11,205 nucleotides of DNA from JAGORM01 sp050255815 (GTDB lineage: Bacteria; Patescibacteriota; Microgenomatia; Levybacterales; GWA1-39-11), in assembly GCA_050255815.1 (NCBI GenBank), contig JBLMVJ010000016.1, forward strand, positions 1-11,205, in the 5' to 3' direction. Below the pieces are notes generated by a model. The model did no database searches. It was not told where the DNA came from and was given only the letters and a program-made list of their open reading frames with translations. Below, piece after piece: positions 1 to 6,314 of the stretch. The position numbers and the translations under genes are program-made. Positions within the stretch are counted from its first letter, which is position 1; each line of letters begins with the position of its first letter.

Positions 1-93
1 ATTTAGGCCGTTAATAAAAAAGGATCCTCCAAATACAATAACACTGCCGGATATTAACGGATGTGAAGCTGCTTTTTTGAGGTGGTTGTGCAT
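1..93 (-). CDS. Polysaccharide flippase (Wzx-like), N-terminal fragment
   Basis: This is the first 31 codons of a gene that runs off the left edge. Reading from the ATG at 93, the protein begins MHNHLKKAASHPLISGS and continues into a hydrophobic stretch with VIVFGGSFFINGLN. A short basic, helix-like lead, then HPLISGS, then a first membrane helix containing GS and NGLN is the usual opening of oligosaccharide flippases (MATE-like polysaccharide biosynthesis/MurJ-like superfamily), which move lipid-linked glycans across the cytoplasmic membrane. The ATG lies 1 nt past the TAA of the upstream PIG-V-like gene (stop 95-97). There is no Shine-Dalgarno sequence, so translation probably depends on coupling. 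A flippase fits well at the end of a glycosyltransferase operon. The family call rests on the N-terminus only; another multi-pass membrane protein cannot be excluded. Confidence 0.6.
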   Translation of the reverse strand, partial: MHNHLKKAASHPLISGSVIVFGGSFFINGLN

Positions 94-94
94 A

Positions 95-1219
95 TTAGGA
101 AATAAAATAACCGTTCAGGAAATACAGCGCAAGGATACCTTCCAGGATGAGCCCGGATAAAATCAGCAAAGCTTTCACGTATTGGTTTTTTATCTGTGCA
201 AGAAATATAAATATGGGAAAACAAACCAGGGCGTATCTGGGCAGGGAAGATAAAGTCCCCGAAAGCGTTGGGAATAGAAGGGCACACGCTGAAAATAGAA
301 TGTAACTTTTCCTGACCCCACTTTTATAAGCCAGGTATAACAACAGGCTGACTATGACAGGAGTACTTAGCTCTAATATGGCTACGTAAAACGTAAGGTC
401 GGTAGTCCTGGCAGAAAGAAGTATTTTTGCATACCTAAAAAGGACCTGGGGAAGCAGGATGATAGCGCCACCGCTGCGTCCTGCGCCAAATGCCGGCTGG
501 ATATGGACAAAAAGTAACGGATCATGGTATTGGTACCATAAATATCCCATATAGGACACTAAGCCTAAAGGAACCAGCAGTAATGGAGAAAAATGCCGGA
601 TAAGAAGTTTTTTGGAAATTTTTTTCTTTTTTACTCTTAACTGCTCATAAAACTCCAGCGCCAGTGCAGGAAGTAGAAATATACCTACTATGCGGGTTGC
701 GGTGGCAAATGATGCTACCAGGGAAGATAGAAAGTGCTTGTTTTTCCTGGCAAGGTAAAAAGAAAGCAGCGTCAAACAGATAAACAAACTCTCTGTGTAA
801 ACTGCCCCAAAAAAGAATGCGGATGGAAAAGATAGGTACAGGATAATAGACCAAAACACGGACTTTTTAAAACCATCGGCAACCTGGAGCAGGGAAAAGA
901 ATTTTAAAAGAAAAAAGAGACTCACCACTGAAACAATAAGGCCTGCGGTTGCAGGGTGCAGACCCGTAAGCCAGGTAGCTAAGTATATTACTGCCGGGTA
1001 TAACGGAAAAAAAGCCTGGTCTAATCCCCGGTACCAAAATTGAGAGATGGCAACATAATAAACACCATCAAAATTTGCCTGGAAAAGAGGACCTAAATAG
1101 GTAGCTTTTGTCTGGAGGAGGAATATGTTCTGCTCAATAACAAAGAGAAAAATTCTCCAGATAAACAAAGCAAAGCTGATAAATAAGATAGTGGCGTGTT
1201 TACTGATAAATTCCTTCAT
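95..1219 (-). CDS. PIG-V-like GT-C mannosyltransferase membrane protein
   Basis: A 374-aa polytopic membrane protein with about 9-10 hydrophobic helices. It resembles bacterial members of the PIG-V/GPI mannosyltransferase 2 family (PF04188, GT76-like). Visible family features are the lumenal-loop F50-D51-G52 motif followed by YY, FFPLYP at 70-75, YTESLF at 141-146, an ATR segment at 174-176, HDPLLFVHIQPAFG at about 232-245, and LPRYALVCFP at 326-335. Family members transfer a sugar, usually mannose, from a polyprenyl-phosphate donor on the outer face of the membrane; the substrate here is unknown. The frame stays open back to 1342, but I chose the ATG at 1219. It directly precedes the first hydrophobic helix, has AGGTG 1 nt upstream, and overlaps the GT4 gene by 20 nt. 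The longer start would add 41 very basic residues and overlap GT4 by 143 nt. Confidence 0.8.
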   Translation of the reverse strand: MKEFISKHATILFISFALFIWRIFLFVIEQNIFLLQTKATYLGPLFQANFDGVYYVAISQFWYRGLDQAFFPLYPAVIYLATWLTGLHPATAGLIVSVVSLFFLLKFFSLLQVADGFKKSVFWSIILYLSFPSAFFFGAVYTESLFICLTLLSFYLARKNKHFLSSLVASFATATRIVGIFLLPALALEFYEQLRVKKKKISKKLLIRHFSPLLLVPLGLVSYMGYLWYQYHDPLLFVHIQPAFGAGRSGGAIILLPQVLFRYAKILLSARTTDLTFYVAILELSTPVIVSLLLYLAYKSGVRKSYILFSACALLFPTLSGTLSSLPRYALVCFPIFIFLAQIKNQYVKALLILSGLILEGILALYFLNGYFIS

Positions 1220-2255
1220 ACACCTGTACGGTTTCATCAGCTGTTTTTTTCCAACTGAATTTTTTTGCCTGCTCCAAACCTTTTTTTGAAAGTTTTTCCT
1301 GCAAGTCTTTTGACTCAAACACCTCCCGGATTCCGGTTTCAATACTTAATTCATCAAGAGGATCTATAATATACGCCGCTTCTCCTATTACCTCCGGTAT
1401 GCTCCCTCCTTTTGTAGTAACCACAGGTGTCCCACAAGAAGCTGCTTCCAGAACCGGCAGTCCAAAGCCTTCATAGAAAGAGGGGAAGACAAAAACAGTT
1501 GCCGCATTATACAGAAGCGGCAAATCCTCATCCGGGACGAACCCCAGAAGGTAGATGTTTTTTGACTCTTCTGCTTTCTTTTGCACGTAGACAAGTTCCG
1601 CGTTCCAGGGATTTGAAGGATCAACGTCTTTTTTTGTTAATGCGCTTCCCACCATAACTAAAGGCAGTCCTGCCGGAAGCGAATCAACCAACCGTTTTAA
1701 ATTTTTATTTGGGGTAGCATCTCCTACGTACAGAATGAATTTTTCAGGGATCCTATATTTTGCACAAAGAGTTTTCCGCCCGCTTACACTCATTTCTGCC
1801 TTTTTAAAATCTTCGGAAGCAGCCAGATGTATAGCATGTACTTTTCCAGAGGGAAAACCAAGAAAACTTTCAATATCTTTTTTGGAGGCATAGGAATCCG
1901 TAATAATGGCGTCTGACATTTTCACCAGGCGCTTCTGGACCTGGAATTTTACCTTCCCTCTTATTCCTGACGGGAACAACTGCGGAAAGACAATGGGAGT
2001 CAGGTCATGGATGGTAACCACCGTCTTGCCGAGTTTCCGTAATGGGAGGGAGACAAAAAATGGCTCAAAGTACGGAAAATGGAATAAGTCAATGTTTTGC
2101 AGTTTTTCCCCTCTGGTAAAGAGCACGTACTCATGCTCCGGATGGTATTCTTGCAAGGCTTCTATAAGGTTTTTTGTGTAATACCCGGTACCTCTGATTT
2201 TATGGGCTAATTTATGGGTAGAAACCAGTGGGGAATGGTCAATGGCGACGCGCAT
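1200..2255 (-). CDS. GT4-family glycosyltransferase (GT-B fold)
   Basis: A 351-aa soluble glycosyltransferase of the GT-B type, closest in style to the GT4 mannosyltransferases that use a sugar nucleotide in the cytoplasm. The N-terminal acceptor domain has the glycine-rich loop RGTGYYTKNL (21-30) and TIHDLTP (81-87). The linker and donor domain has FILYVGDATPNKNLKRLV (173-190) with the phosphate-binding K184. The C-terminal half carries the E-x7-E signature, E262 and E270, in YEGFGLPVLEAASCGTPVV, and then GGSIPEVIGEAA (283-294). Length is normal for a compact GT4. The start overlaps the upstream gene by 17 nt, and a -10-like TACAAT sits 6 nt before the ATG, so this gene may have its own leaderless transcript besides operon read-through. 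The product probably adds one sugar to a lipid-linked intermediate; donor and acceptor cannot be told from sequence alone. Confidence 0.92.
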   Translation of the reverse strand: MRVAIDHSPLVSTHKLAHKIRGTGYYTKNLIEALQEYHPEHEYVLFTRGEKLQNIDLFHFPYFEPFFVSLPLRKLGKTVVTIHDLTPIVFPQLFPSGIRGKVKFQVQKRLVKMSDAIITDSYASKKDIESFLGFPSGKVHAIHLAASEDFKKAEMSVSGRKTLCAKYRIPEKFILYVGDATPNKNLKRLVDSLPAGLPLVMVGSALTKKDVDPSNPWNAELVYVQKKAEESKNIYLLGFVPDEDLPLLYNAATVFVFPSFYEGFGLPVLEAASCGTPVVTTKGGSIPEVIGEAAYIIDPLDELSIETGIREVFESKDLQEKLSKKGLEQAKKFSWKKTADETVQVYEGIYQ

Positions 2256-3870
2256 AGAAATATTGTATCACAGTATTTTTCCAAAGAAGAACCAGTGCCA
2301 AAGCTACGCCTACGAACGATAGAAGCTTTCCTGCGGACCGTACGAACGTGTCTTCAAGTCTTAACTCCACCAGATGTTTTCCTGAAGGAATCTCAAGTGA
2401 AACCTTCCCGTTTAAGTTCTTCACCGCTACTTTTTTTCCATCAATATATCCCATCCAATTTGGGAAGTAGGCAATATCAAAAACTGCTATTCCACCTCTA
2501 TTTCGAGTTAAACTATATGCATGATACGTACTTTTGCCTACCACCTCATTCAAGTTTTTCTCCGGAAGTGATTTTTGCTGATTTAACCACCTGGTCTGGA
2601 AGCCATCCCCTATGCTATTGGTCCCATAGATAAAGTTGGGCCGGGTCATATAGTAGTTGTCAGTTCTTTGCATAAAATAGGCCGGATGTGCATAGGAATA
2701 GGTGGTAAGCAAAACAATCACCAGCAGAAATATGGCAAAGACTTTCTTTCTAATCAAGGTGGTTGCATACCCGGCAAGGATACTGCTGCATAAAATGACC
2801 AGACTGAGGAACCGCCAGGGGAATTGGAAGTAATTCATGGGAGAGATAATTGTCCAAATCCCTGAGGAAAACGGCGTAATCAGAAAAAATAAAAGAAAGA
2901 ACCAGCCAAGAAAAAAGATAGGGAGGACCTTCCCTTTTTTGTTTTTCTTAAACAGAAGAGCAAACAAAACAATGCCTACAACTAATAAGTTGGCAACACC
3001 TATCTGGAAAGACATTTCATTAGAAAGACTGCCCCCGGAAAAGCCTGAACCCCAGGAGGGAATTAAAAGCTGAAACAGCTCAGGGAAATTATTATTCACA
3101 TTAAAAGTATTCAAGCCTATTACATATTTCTGTTCCAGTAGTGCCGGAAGGAAAAATACTGCAGACACTAACAATCCAAGAAGAACGGCTACTACGCATG
3201 ATACAAACGCTTCCCTTCTCTCTTTTTCTTCAAAAACTAACAGTAAAATATAACTGCCTAAAAAGGCGGAAAACATAACCGCCAGAATATTATGGGAAAA
3301 TACAACAAGAGCATAAACCACTGCGCCTAATGCTATATCTCTGGTTTTCCTGGTCTTTACAATCCGGTCAAACATAAATAGCCCCAGGGGAAATAAAGCC
3401 AAAGCCCATACTTCACCTACTGAGCCACGGATATACATATCCAAAAAGTGGTAAGGGGAAAATGTATAAAAAACGGCACTTACTACTCCGCCTGGTTCCC
3501 CAAACCGTTTCCGTGCATAAAAATACATCCCAATTCCCCCTACCAAGGAAGCGGTAACTAAGTTAGCTTTGAAAGCGTCAATAAAGCTTAAGGTGAAAAA
3601 GTGGAACAATGAGGCTGCATAATTAGGGAGCGGATAGATATAGTTAAACAAAGGGGAACCATAGGTATAGTTCAAGTCTGAAGCCCACAGCGGATACCAG
3701 TTCCCTTCACGGAGCGTTTTATCAAATTCATAAAACCGCACCACATGATATTCCCCATCATGGGTAGGCGGCAATCCCGGTTGAAACAAACTAACAACAG
3801 AAAGAAGCGAAATAAAAACGACCAGAAGAAAATATTTGTATTCTATGAAAAAATGAGTTATTTTTCTCAT
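2239..3870 (-). CDS. PF10131-type GT-C-like membrane protein
   Basis: A 543-aa membrane protein matching the style of PF10131, whose Pfam name ('6-pyruvoyl-tetrahydropterin synthase related') is misleading: these are multi-pass GT-C-like proteins, not pterin enzymes. After helix 1 comes the outer loop THDGEYH (36-42; D38 and E40 are candidate catalytic or metal-binding acids), then NWYPLWASDLNYTYGSPLF (57-75) and YPLPNY (79-84), typical of this family. FSPYHFLDMYIRG (137-149) and QFPWRFL (349-355) are further marks. There are about 11-12 helices. An outer soluble domain at about 395-510 contains YFPNWMGYIDGKK (468-480), like the C-terminal domain of YfhO proteins, and a last helix at about 514-531. 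The start is firm: ATG at 3870 overlaps the upstream stop as ATGA and has a strong GAGG Shine-Dalgarno sequence. It presumably uses a lipid-linked sugar donor; substrate unknown. Confidence 0.78.
   Translation of the reverse strand: MRKITHFFIEYKYFLLVVFISLLSVVSLFQPGLPPTHDGEYHVVRFYEFDKTLREGNWYPLWASDLNYTYGSPLFNYIYPLPNYAASLFHFFTLSFIDAFKANLVTASLVGGIGMYFYARKRFGEPGGVVSAVFYTFSPYHFLDMYIRGSVGEVWALALFPLGLFMFDRIVKTRKTRDIALGAVVYALVVFSHNILAVMFSAFLGSYILLLVFEEKERREAFVSCVVAVLLGLLVSAVFFLPALLEQKYVIGLNTFNVNNNFPELFQLLIPSWGSGFSGGSLSNEMSFQIGVANLLVVGIVLFALLFKKNKKGKVLPIFFLGWFFLLFFLITPFSSGIWTIISPMNYFQFPWRFLSLVILCSSILAGYATTLIRKKVFAIFLLVIVLLTTYSYAHPAYFMQRTDNYYMTRPNFIYGTNSIGDGFQTRWLNQQKSLPEKNLNEVVGKSTYHAYSLTRNRGGIAVFDIAYFPNWMGYIDGKKVAVKNLNGKVSLEIPSGKHLVELRLEDTFVRSAGKLLSFVGVALALVLLWKNTVIQYFYARRH
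2262..2270 (-). promoter_or_regulatory. Candidate internal extended -10 promoter before GT4
   Basis: On the minus strand TGATACAAT combines an extended -10 element (TG-n) with TACAAT at 2267-2262. The hexamer ends 6 nt before the GT4 ATG at 2255. It lies within the last codons of the PF10131-type gene. The start has no Shine-Dalgarno sequence, which fits initiation on a leaderless transcript, although operon read-through is also possible. Confidence 0.4.
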
Positions 3871-4979
3871 ACCTTCCTCGCTTTCAATTGTAGAAACAGT
3901 AAGAGAACAGCTGAAAGAATAACCGGAACCAACATAAGCAAAATACGTACAAGAGGAACAAATCCAAAATAGGTGCCTGATGCCATGTAGGGAAGGTATC
4001 TGAGCATAAGCCCAAAACTGAAAGCTATCGTTAGCGCCTTTAACCTCTTACTTTCCAGCAGGGATACAAAAGGGATAAACCAAATTGCATACCAGGGGTA
4101 CATTTCCTCCCTCAAGGGCGATAAAAGGAAAACGAAAAACATGAGAATCAAGCTGTATACATAGACCTTTTCCCAACTTATTTTTTTCTGTTTTAGTCTG
4201 AAATATAAGAGATAGACCCAAACAGGGAGCAAAAAGAGAGTAGCATATTTAATAAGGATTGACAGTACCAGGGAAAAGCCGGACAAAAGATTTTTTCCGT
4301 TTTTGAAAAGATACAGGGAATACAGGGCAAAGAAAACCATTGCTACATCATTATGTCCGGAAACAAACGTCTCAATAAGGACCAATGGGTTCAACGCAAA
4401 AAAAGCAGTCTTTCCTACATCCTTATCTGAGAGTTTATAAATAACCCAAACGGTAAGAAAATAAAATGTTCCAACTAAAACCTTGAAGAAAAAAGCCTGG
4501 ACAAGATAATTACCAAAACCTAAAAGATATGGAAGAAAGGACAGCATAATCCAGAAAGGTCCGTACAGCGCAACTTTATTAGTGGCCCTGGTAAACACCA
4601 CATCCTTATCCCCCAAGAACTCATTTGGCATAACCAAATAGGGATTCTCTTTATAAAAATACGTTACTTTTGCGGTGGTTGCATAATTAAAAATATCATA
4701 GGAAAGAATGGTTGGGTAGGAAATTAGCAAGAGAAAACTAAAGACTAACAGAATCTTCAGCACTGATATCTTCTTAACAGCTTTTAAAAAGTAAAGGTAG
4801 AAAACAAAAAAACCACAGATAAAAATAGCGTAGCCCAAAGTTACTAAAACCCTATGGTCAAAAGCAATGCCGGAATATAATGGCCGCAGATAAAAAAAGT
4901 TAGGGTCTATAAATAGATAGGAGAAGAGAGTAAATAGGAATAGCATAAAAACATATGAACCAAATAAAATTTTATTCAT
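3867..4979 (-). CDS. GT87/MptB-like polyprenol-dependent mannosyltransferase
   Basis: A 370-aa polytopic membrane protein with about 10 helices. It resembles GT-C enzymes of the GT87 (DUF2029) and MptA/MptB type, which extend glycans on the outer membrane face using polyprenyl-phosphate mannose. The supporting motifs occur in family order: SYDIFNYATTAKV (93-105) with the loop acid D95, ENPYLVMP (111-118), YGPFW (139-143), NPLVLIETFVSGHNDVAMVF (197-216) containing G208-H209-N210-D211, a conserved lysine in ILIKYATLFLLPVW (241-254), and YPWYAIWFIPF (294-304). The start ATG at 4979 overlaps the DUF5667-like stop by 8 nt (ATGAATAA) and lacks a good Shine-Dalgarno sequence, so re-initiation after the upstream stop is likely. 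Sugar identity is an inference from the family; the GT-C fold assignment is solid. Confidence 0.78.
   Translation of the reverse strand: MNKILFGSYVFMLFLFTLFSYLFIDPNFFYLRPLYSGIAFDHRVLVTLGYAIFICGFFVFYLYFLKAVKKISVLKILLVFSFLLLISYPTILSYDIFNYATTAKVTYFYKENPYLVMPNEFLGDKDVVFTRATNKVALYGPFWIMLSFLPYLLGFGNYLVQAFFFKVLVGTFYFLTVWVIYKLSDKDVGKTAFFALNPLVLIETFVSGHNDVAMVFFALYSLYLFKNGKNLLSGFSLVLSILIKYATLFLLPVWVYLLYFRLKQKKISWEKVYVYSLILMFFVFLLSPLREEMYPWYAIWFIPFVSLLESKRLKALTIAFSFGLMLRYLPYMASGTYFGFVPLVRILLMLVPVILSAVLLLFLQLKARKV
3872..3880 (-). promoter_or_regulatory. Strong Shine-Dalgarno for the PF10131-type gene
   Basis: On the minus strand the bases before the ATG at 3870 read CGAGGAAGGT. The GAGG core at 3879-3876 lies 5 nt from the start codon. 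This is the best ribosome-binding site in the window. It sits inside the last codons of the upstream GT87-like gene, which supports both the chosen start and translational coupling through the 4-nt ATGA overlap. Confidence 0.75.
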
Positions 4980-5499
4980 ATGTTTTCCGTATCTTCAGAG
5001 AGGTATCAAGCTGCGCCCATAGATTTAAACCTACCGGTGCTTTCTTCTCATCAGCCCAAGTGAATGAGGATGGAACAATTTTTTTCACACTCTCTAGCAC
5101 CTCTATATGCTTTTGGGCTGCACTCATAAATGTTTTCCGTTTGTCTGAAATGTCTTTATTGTGAGAGGCGGCAATCTTCAATTCACGGAATGCCTGTATA
5201 AAATACTTATCCGATTTTTGCAACGCAGTAAGGGCCAATGGGTACTGATTGTATTCAAAAAGCGTTTTTGCTTCTACCAATTTTTTATCAGACAGAGAAA
5301 GGTTGTAAGAAAATTGCGCAAAATCCCCAAAAGCATAGTATCTCTTTAAGGAATCGAATAACTCTGAAACTTTATATAGCTTGTTTCCCGGCATTATTCC
5401 GGGATAGGGGAGCACATAGGAAGATGATGCAAGGGTAGACTGCGCACTAAACAGTATGCACAAAACAAGCGCAAGAAGAATAGAGTAAATCCTTTTCAT
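4972..5499 (-). CDS. DUF5667-like secreted helical protein
   Basis: A 175-aa exported protein. Residues 1-24 form a classical signal peptide (KR, then ILLALVLCILFSA, then STLA before SSS). No cysteine follows the likely cleavage site, so it is not an obvious lipoprotein. The mature part begins YVLPYPGIMPGNKLYKVSEL (28-47), then a basic helix (SLKRYYAFGD) and long helical segments with LSLSDKKLVEAKTLFEYNQY (67-86). This order, a Leu-Pro-Tyr-Pro-Gly-x-x-Pro opening and then a helical ADKRL/EA-type repeat region, is what I associate with DUF5667. No enzymatic motif is visible and the function is unknown. It sits between a GT2 gene (1-nt gap upstream) and a GT-C gene (8-nt overlap downstream), with GGGAG 4 nt before its ATG. 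The position suggests an outer-face accessory to glycan assembly or a substrate of glycosylation; that is inference. Confidence 0.72.
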   Translation of the reverse strand: MKRIYSILLALVLCILFSAQSTLASSSYVLPYPGIMPGNKLYKVSELFDSLKRYYAFGDFAQFSYNLSLSDKKLVEAKTLFEYNQYPLALTALQKSDKYFIQAFRELKIAASHNKDISDKRKTFMSAAQKHIEVLESVKKIVPSSFTWADEKKAPVGLNLWAQLDTSLKIRKTYE

Positions 5500-5500
5500 A

Positions 5501-6292
5501 CTACTCCCGAAACATCAACGTATTCCTCAGATAAATAAGATAAGAGACGGGAAAACGTATAGCAGAAAAAAAACAAAACACAAATCCCTGCCAGGAGTCC
5601 ATAAATCCTTTATGTCTCCCATATACCCAAAGGAACCACCAGACAGGACGTATAAATAAATCCAGGAAAAATCTTTGTATTTTTGTACCAAAGGGCGTAT
5701 GTTTCAGTTCCTGCTTTAACAGGTCTGCGGCAAAAATATTGTAACGGTTCCATTTTTTTATATAAAATGTAAAATCTTTGTAGGGATAATGCAGAAGTGC
5801 TTCTTTTAAATATCCTACTTTTCCGTCTACCACCGCCTGCTCATGTACGTCTTTTTGCGGGAGCCTTCCTTTTCCATTTTTATAAAAGCGAAGGGTGTAA
5901 TCCGGGTACTGACCACCTTTCATTAGAAACCGTCCTAAAAACCAGTTCTTCCTGGGCATCCAGTAGCCGTCAAAAACTTCTTCTGCCTCTCCTTTTCTAA
6001 TCCGGTCAATTTCTTTTTTTTGGGACTCACTTACCACCTCATCAGCATCCAGCTGCAAAATCCATGGATGCTTACACGCATCTATGGCAATCTGCTTATT
6101 AATATGGAAATTTTTTTGGTTAGGCTTTTCTATTACCCGCGCACCAAGAGACTTTGCAATTTCTGCGGTTTTATCTGTAGAGGTACCATCTACTATCACT
6201 ATCTCATCTGCCCAGCCGTGGACTGCATTTAAACACATCCTAATATTCTCTTCTTCATTAAAAGTAGCCAGTGCTACGGATAACTTCTGCAT
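5501..6292 (-). CDS. GT2-family glycosyltransferase, WaaE/KdtX-like
   Basis: A 263-aa GT-A-fold inverting glycosyltransferase that acts at the inner membrane face. The opening LSVALATFNEEENIRMCL (4-21) and IVIVDGTSTDKTAEIA (31-46) form the nucleotide-binding half. LQLDADEVVS (79-88) holds the metal-binding D-x-D (D82, D84). WMPRKNWFLGRF (111-122), GGQYPDYTLRFYKNG (126-140) and DVHEQ (148-152) match the lipopolysaccharide-core heptosyl/glucosyltransferase branch (WaaE/KdtX, LgtF-like), where the H-E pair is part of the active site. Two hydrophobic segments near the end (about 208-224 and 236-256) suggest membrane attachment. Start ATG at 6292; the gene follows a 22-nt gap and has a perfect TATAAT 6 nt before the ATG, so it looks like the promoter-proximal gene of the left operon. 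The sugar donor is not predictable. Confidence 0.9.
   Translation of the reverse strand: MQKLSVALATFNEEENIRMCLNAVHGWADEIVIVDGTSTDKTAEIAKSLGARVIEKPNQKNFHINKQIAIDACKHPWILQLDADEVVSESQKKEIDRIRKGEAEEVFDGYWMPRKNWFLGRFLMKGGQYPDYTLRFYKNGKGRLPQKDVHEQAVVDGKVGYLKEALLHYPYKDFTFYIKKWNRYNIFAADLLKQELKHTPFGTKIQRFFLDLFIRPVWWFLWVYGRHKGFMDSWQGFVFCFFSAIRFPVSYLIYLRNTLMFRE
5504..5508 (-). promoter_or_regulatory. Shine-Dalgarno for the DUF5667-like gene
   Basis: GGGAG on the minus strand lies 4 nt before the ATG at 5499 and inside the last codons of the GT2 gene (Arg-Glu-stop). It fixes the start and indicates translational coupling across the 1-nt gap. Confidence 0.6.
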
Positions 6293-6298
6293 ATCTGA

Positions 6299-6304
6299 AT
6301 TATA
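6299..6304 (-). promoter_or_regulatory. Candidate -10 box (TATAAT) of the left operon
   Basis: A perfect TATAAT on the minus strand lies in the 22-nt gap before the GT2 gene, followed by 6 nt (TCAGAT) and then the ATG at 6292. A transcript from this box would begin at or next to the start codon, making the mRNA leaderless. No good -35 hexamer is present at 16-18 nt; the best is TTACTT at 18 nt. I infer this drives the genes from 6292 leftward. Confidence 0.5.
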
Positions 6305-6314
6305 CCTAAAAAGG

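Noticed and set aside
8..60. 9-bp inverted repeat CCGTTAATA / TATTAACGG with a 35-nt loop.
   Set aside because: It lies fully inside the start of the flippase gene, and one or two such matches are expected by chance in 11 kb, so it does not support a terminator or mobile-element end.
1220..1342. Extended start (ATG at 1342) for the PIG-V-like gene.
   Set aside because: It would add 41 strongly basic residues that mirror GT4 coding sequence and overlap GT4 by 143 nt. The ATG at 1219 precedes the first helix as in the family.
2214..2633. Plus-strand open frame of 139 codons.
   Set aside because: It is the complement of the PF10131-type gene end and the GT4 start, both of which have clear family motifs. 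The composition is not protein-like.
2239..3870. Pterin biosynthesis function suggested by the PF10131 family name.
   Set aside because: The protein is a multi-pass membrane protein with GT-C-like loop motifs and none of the 6-pyruvoyl-tetrahydropterin synthase zinc-site pattern.
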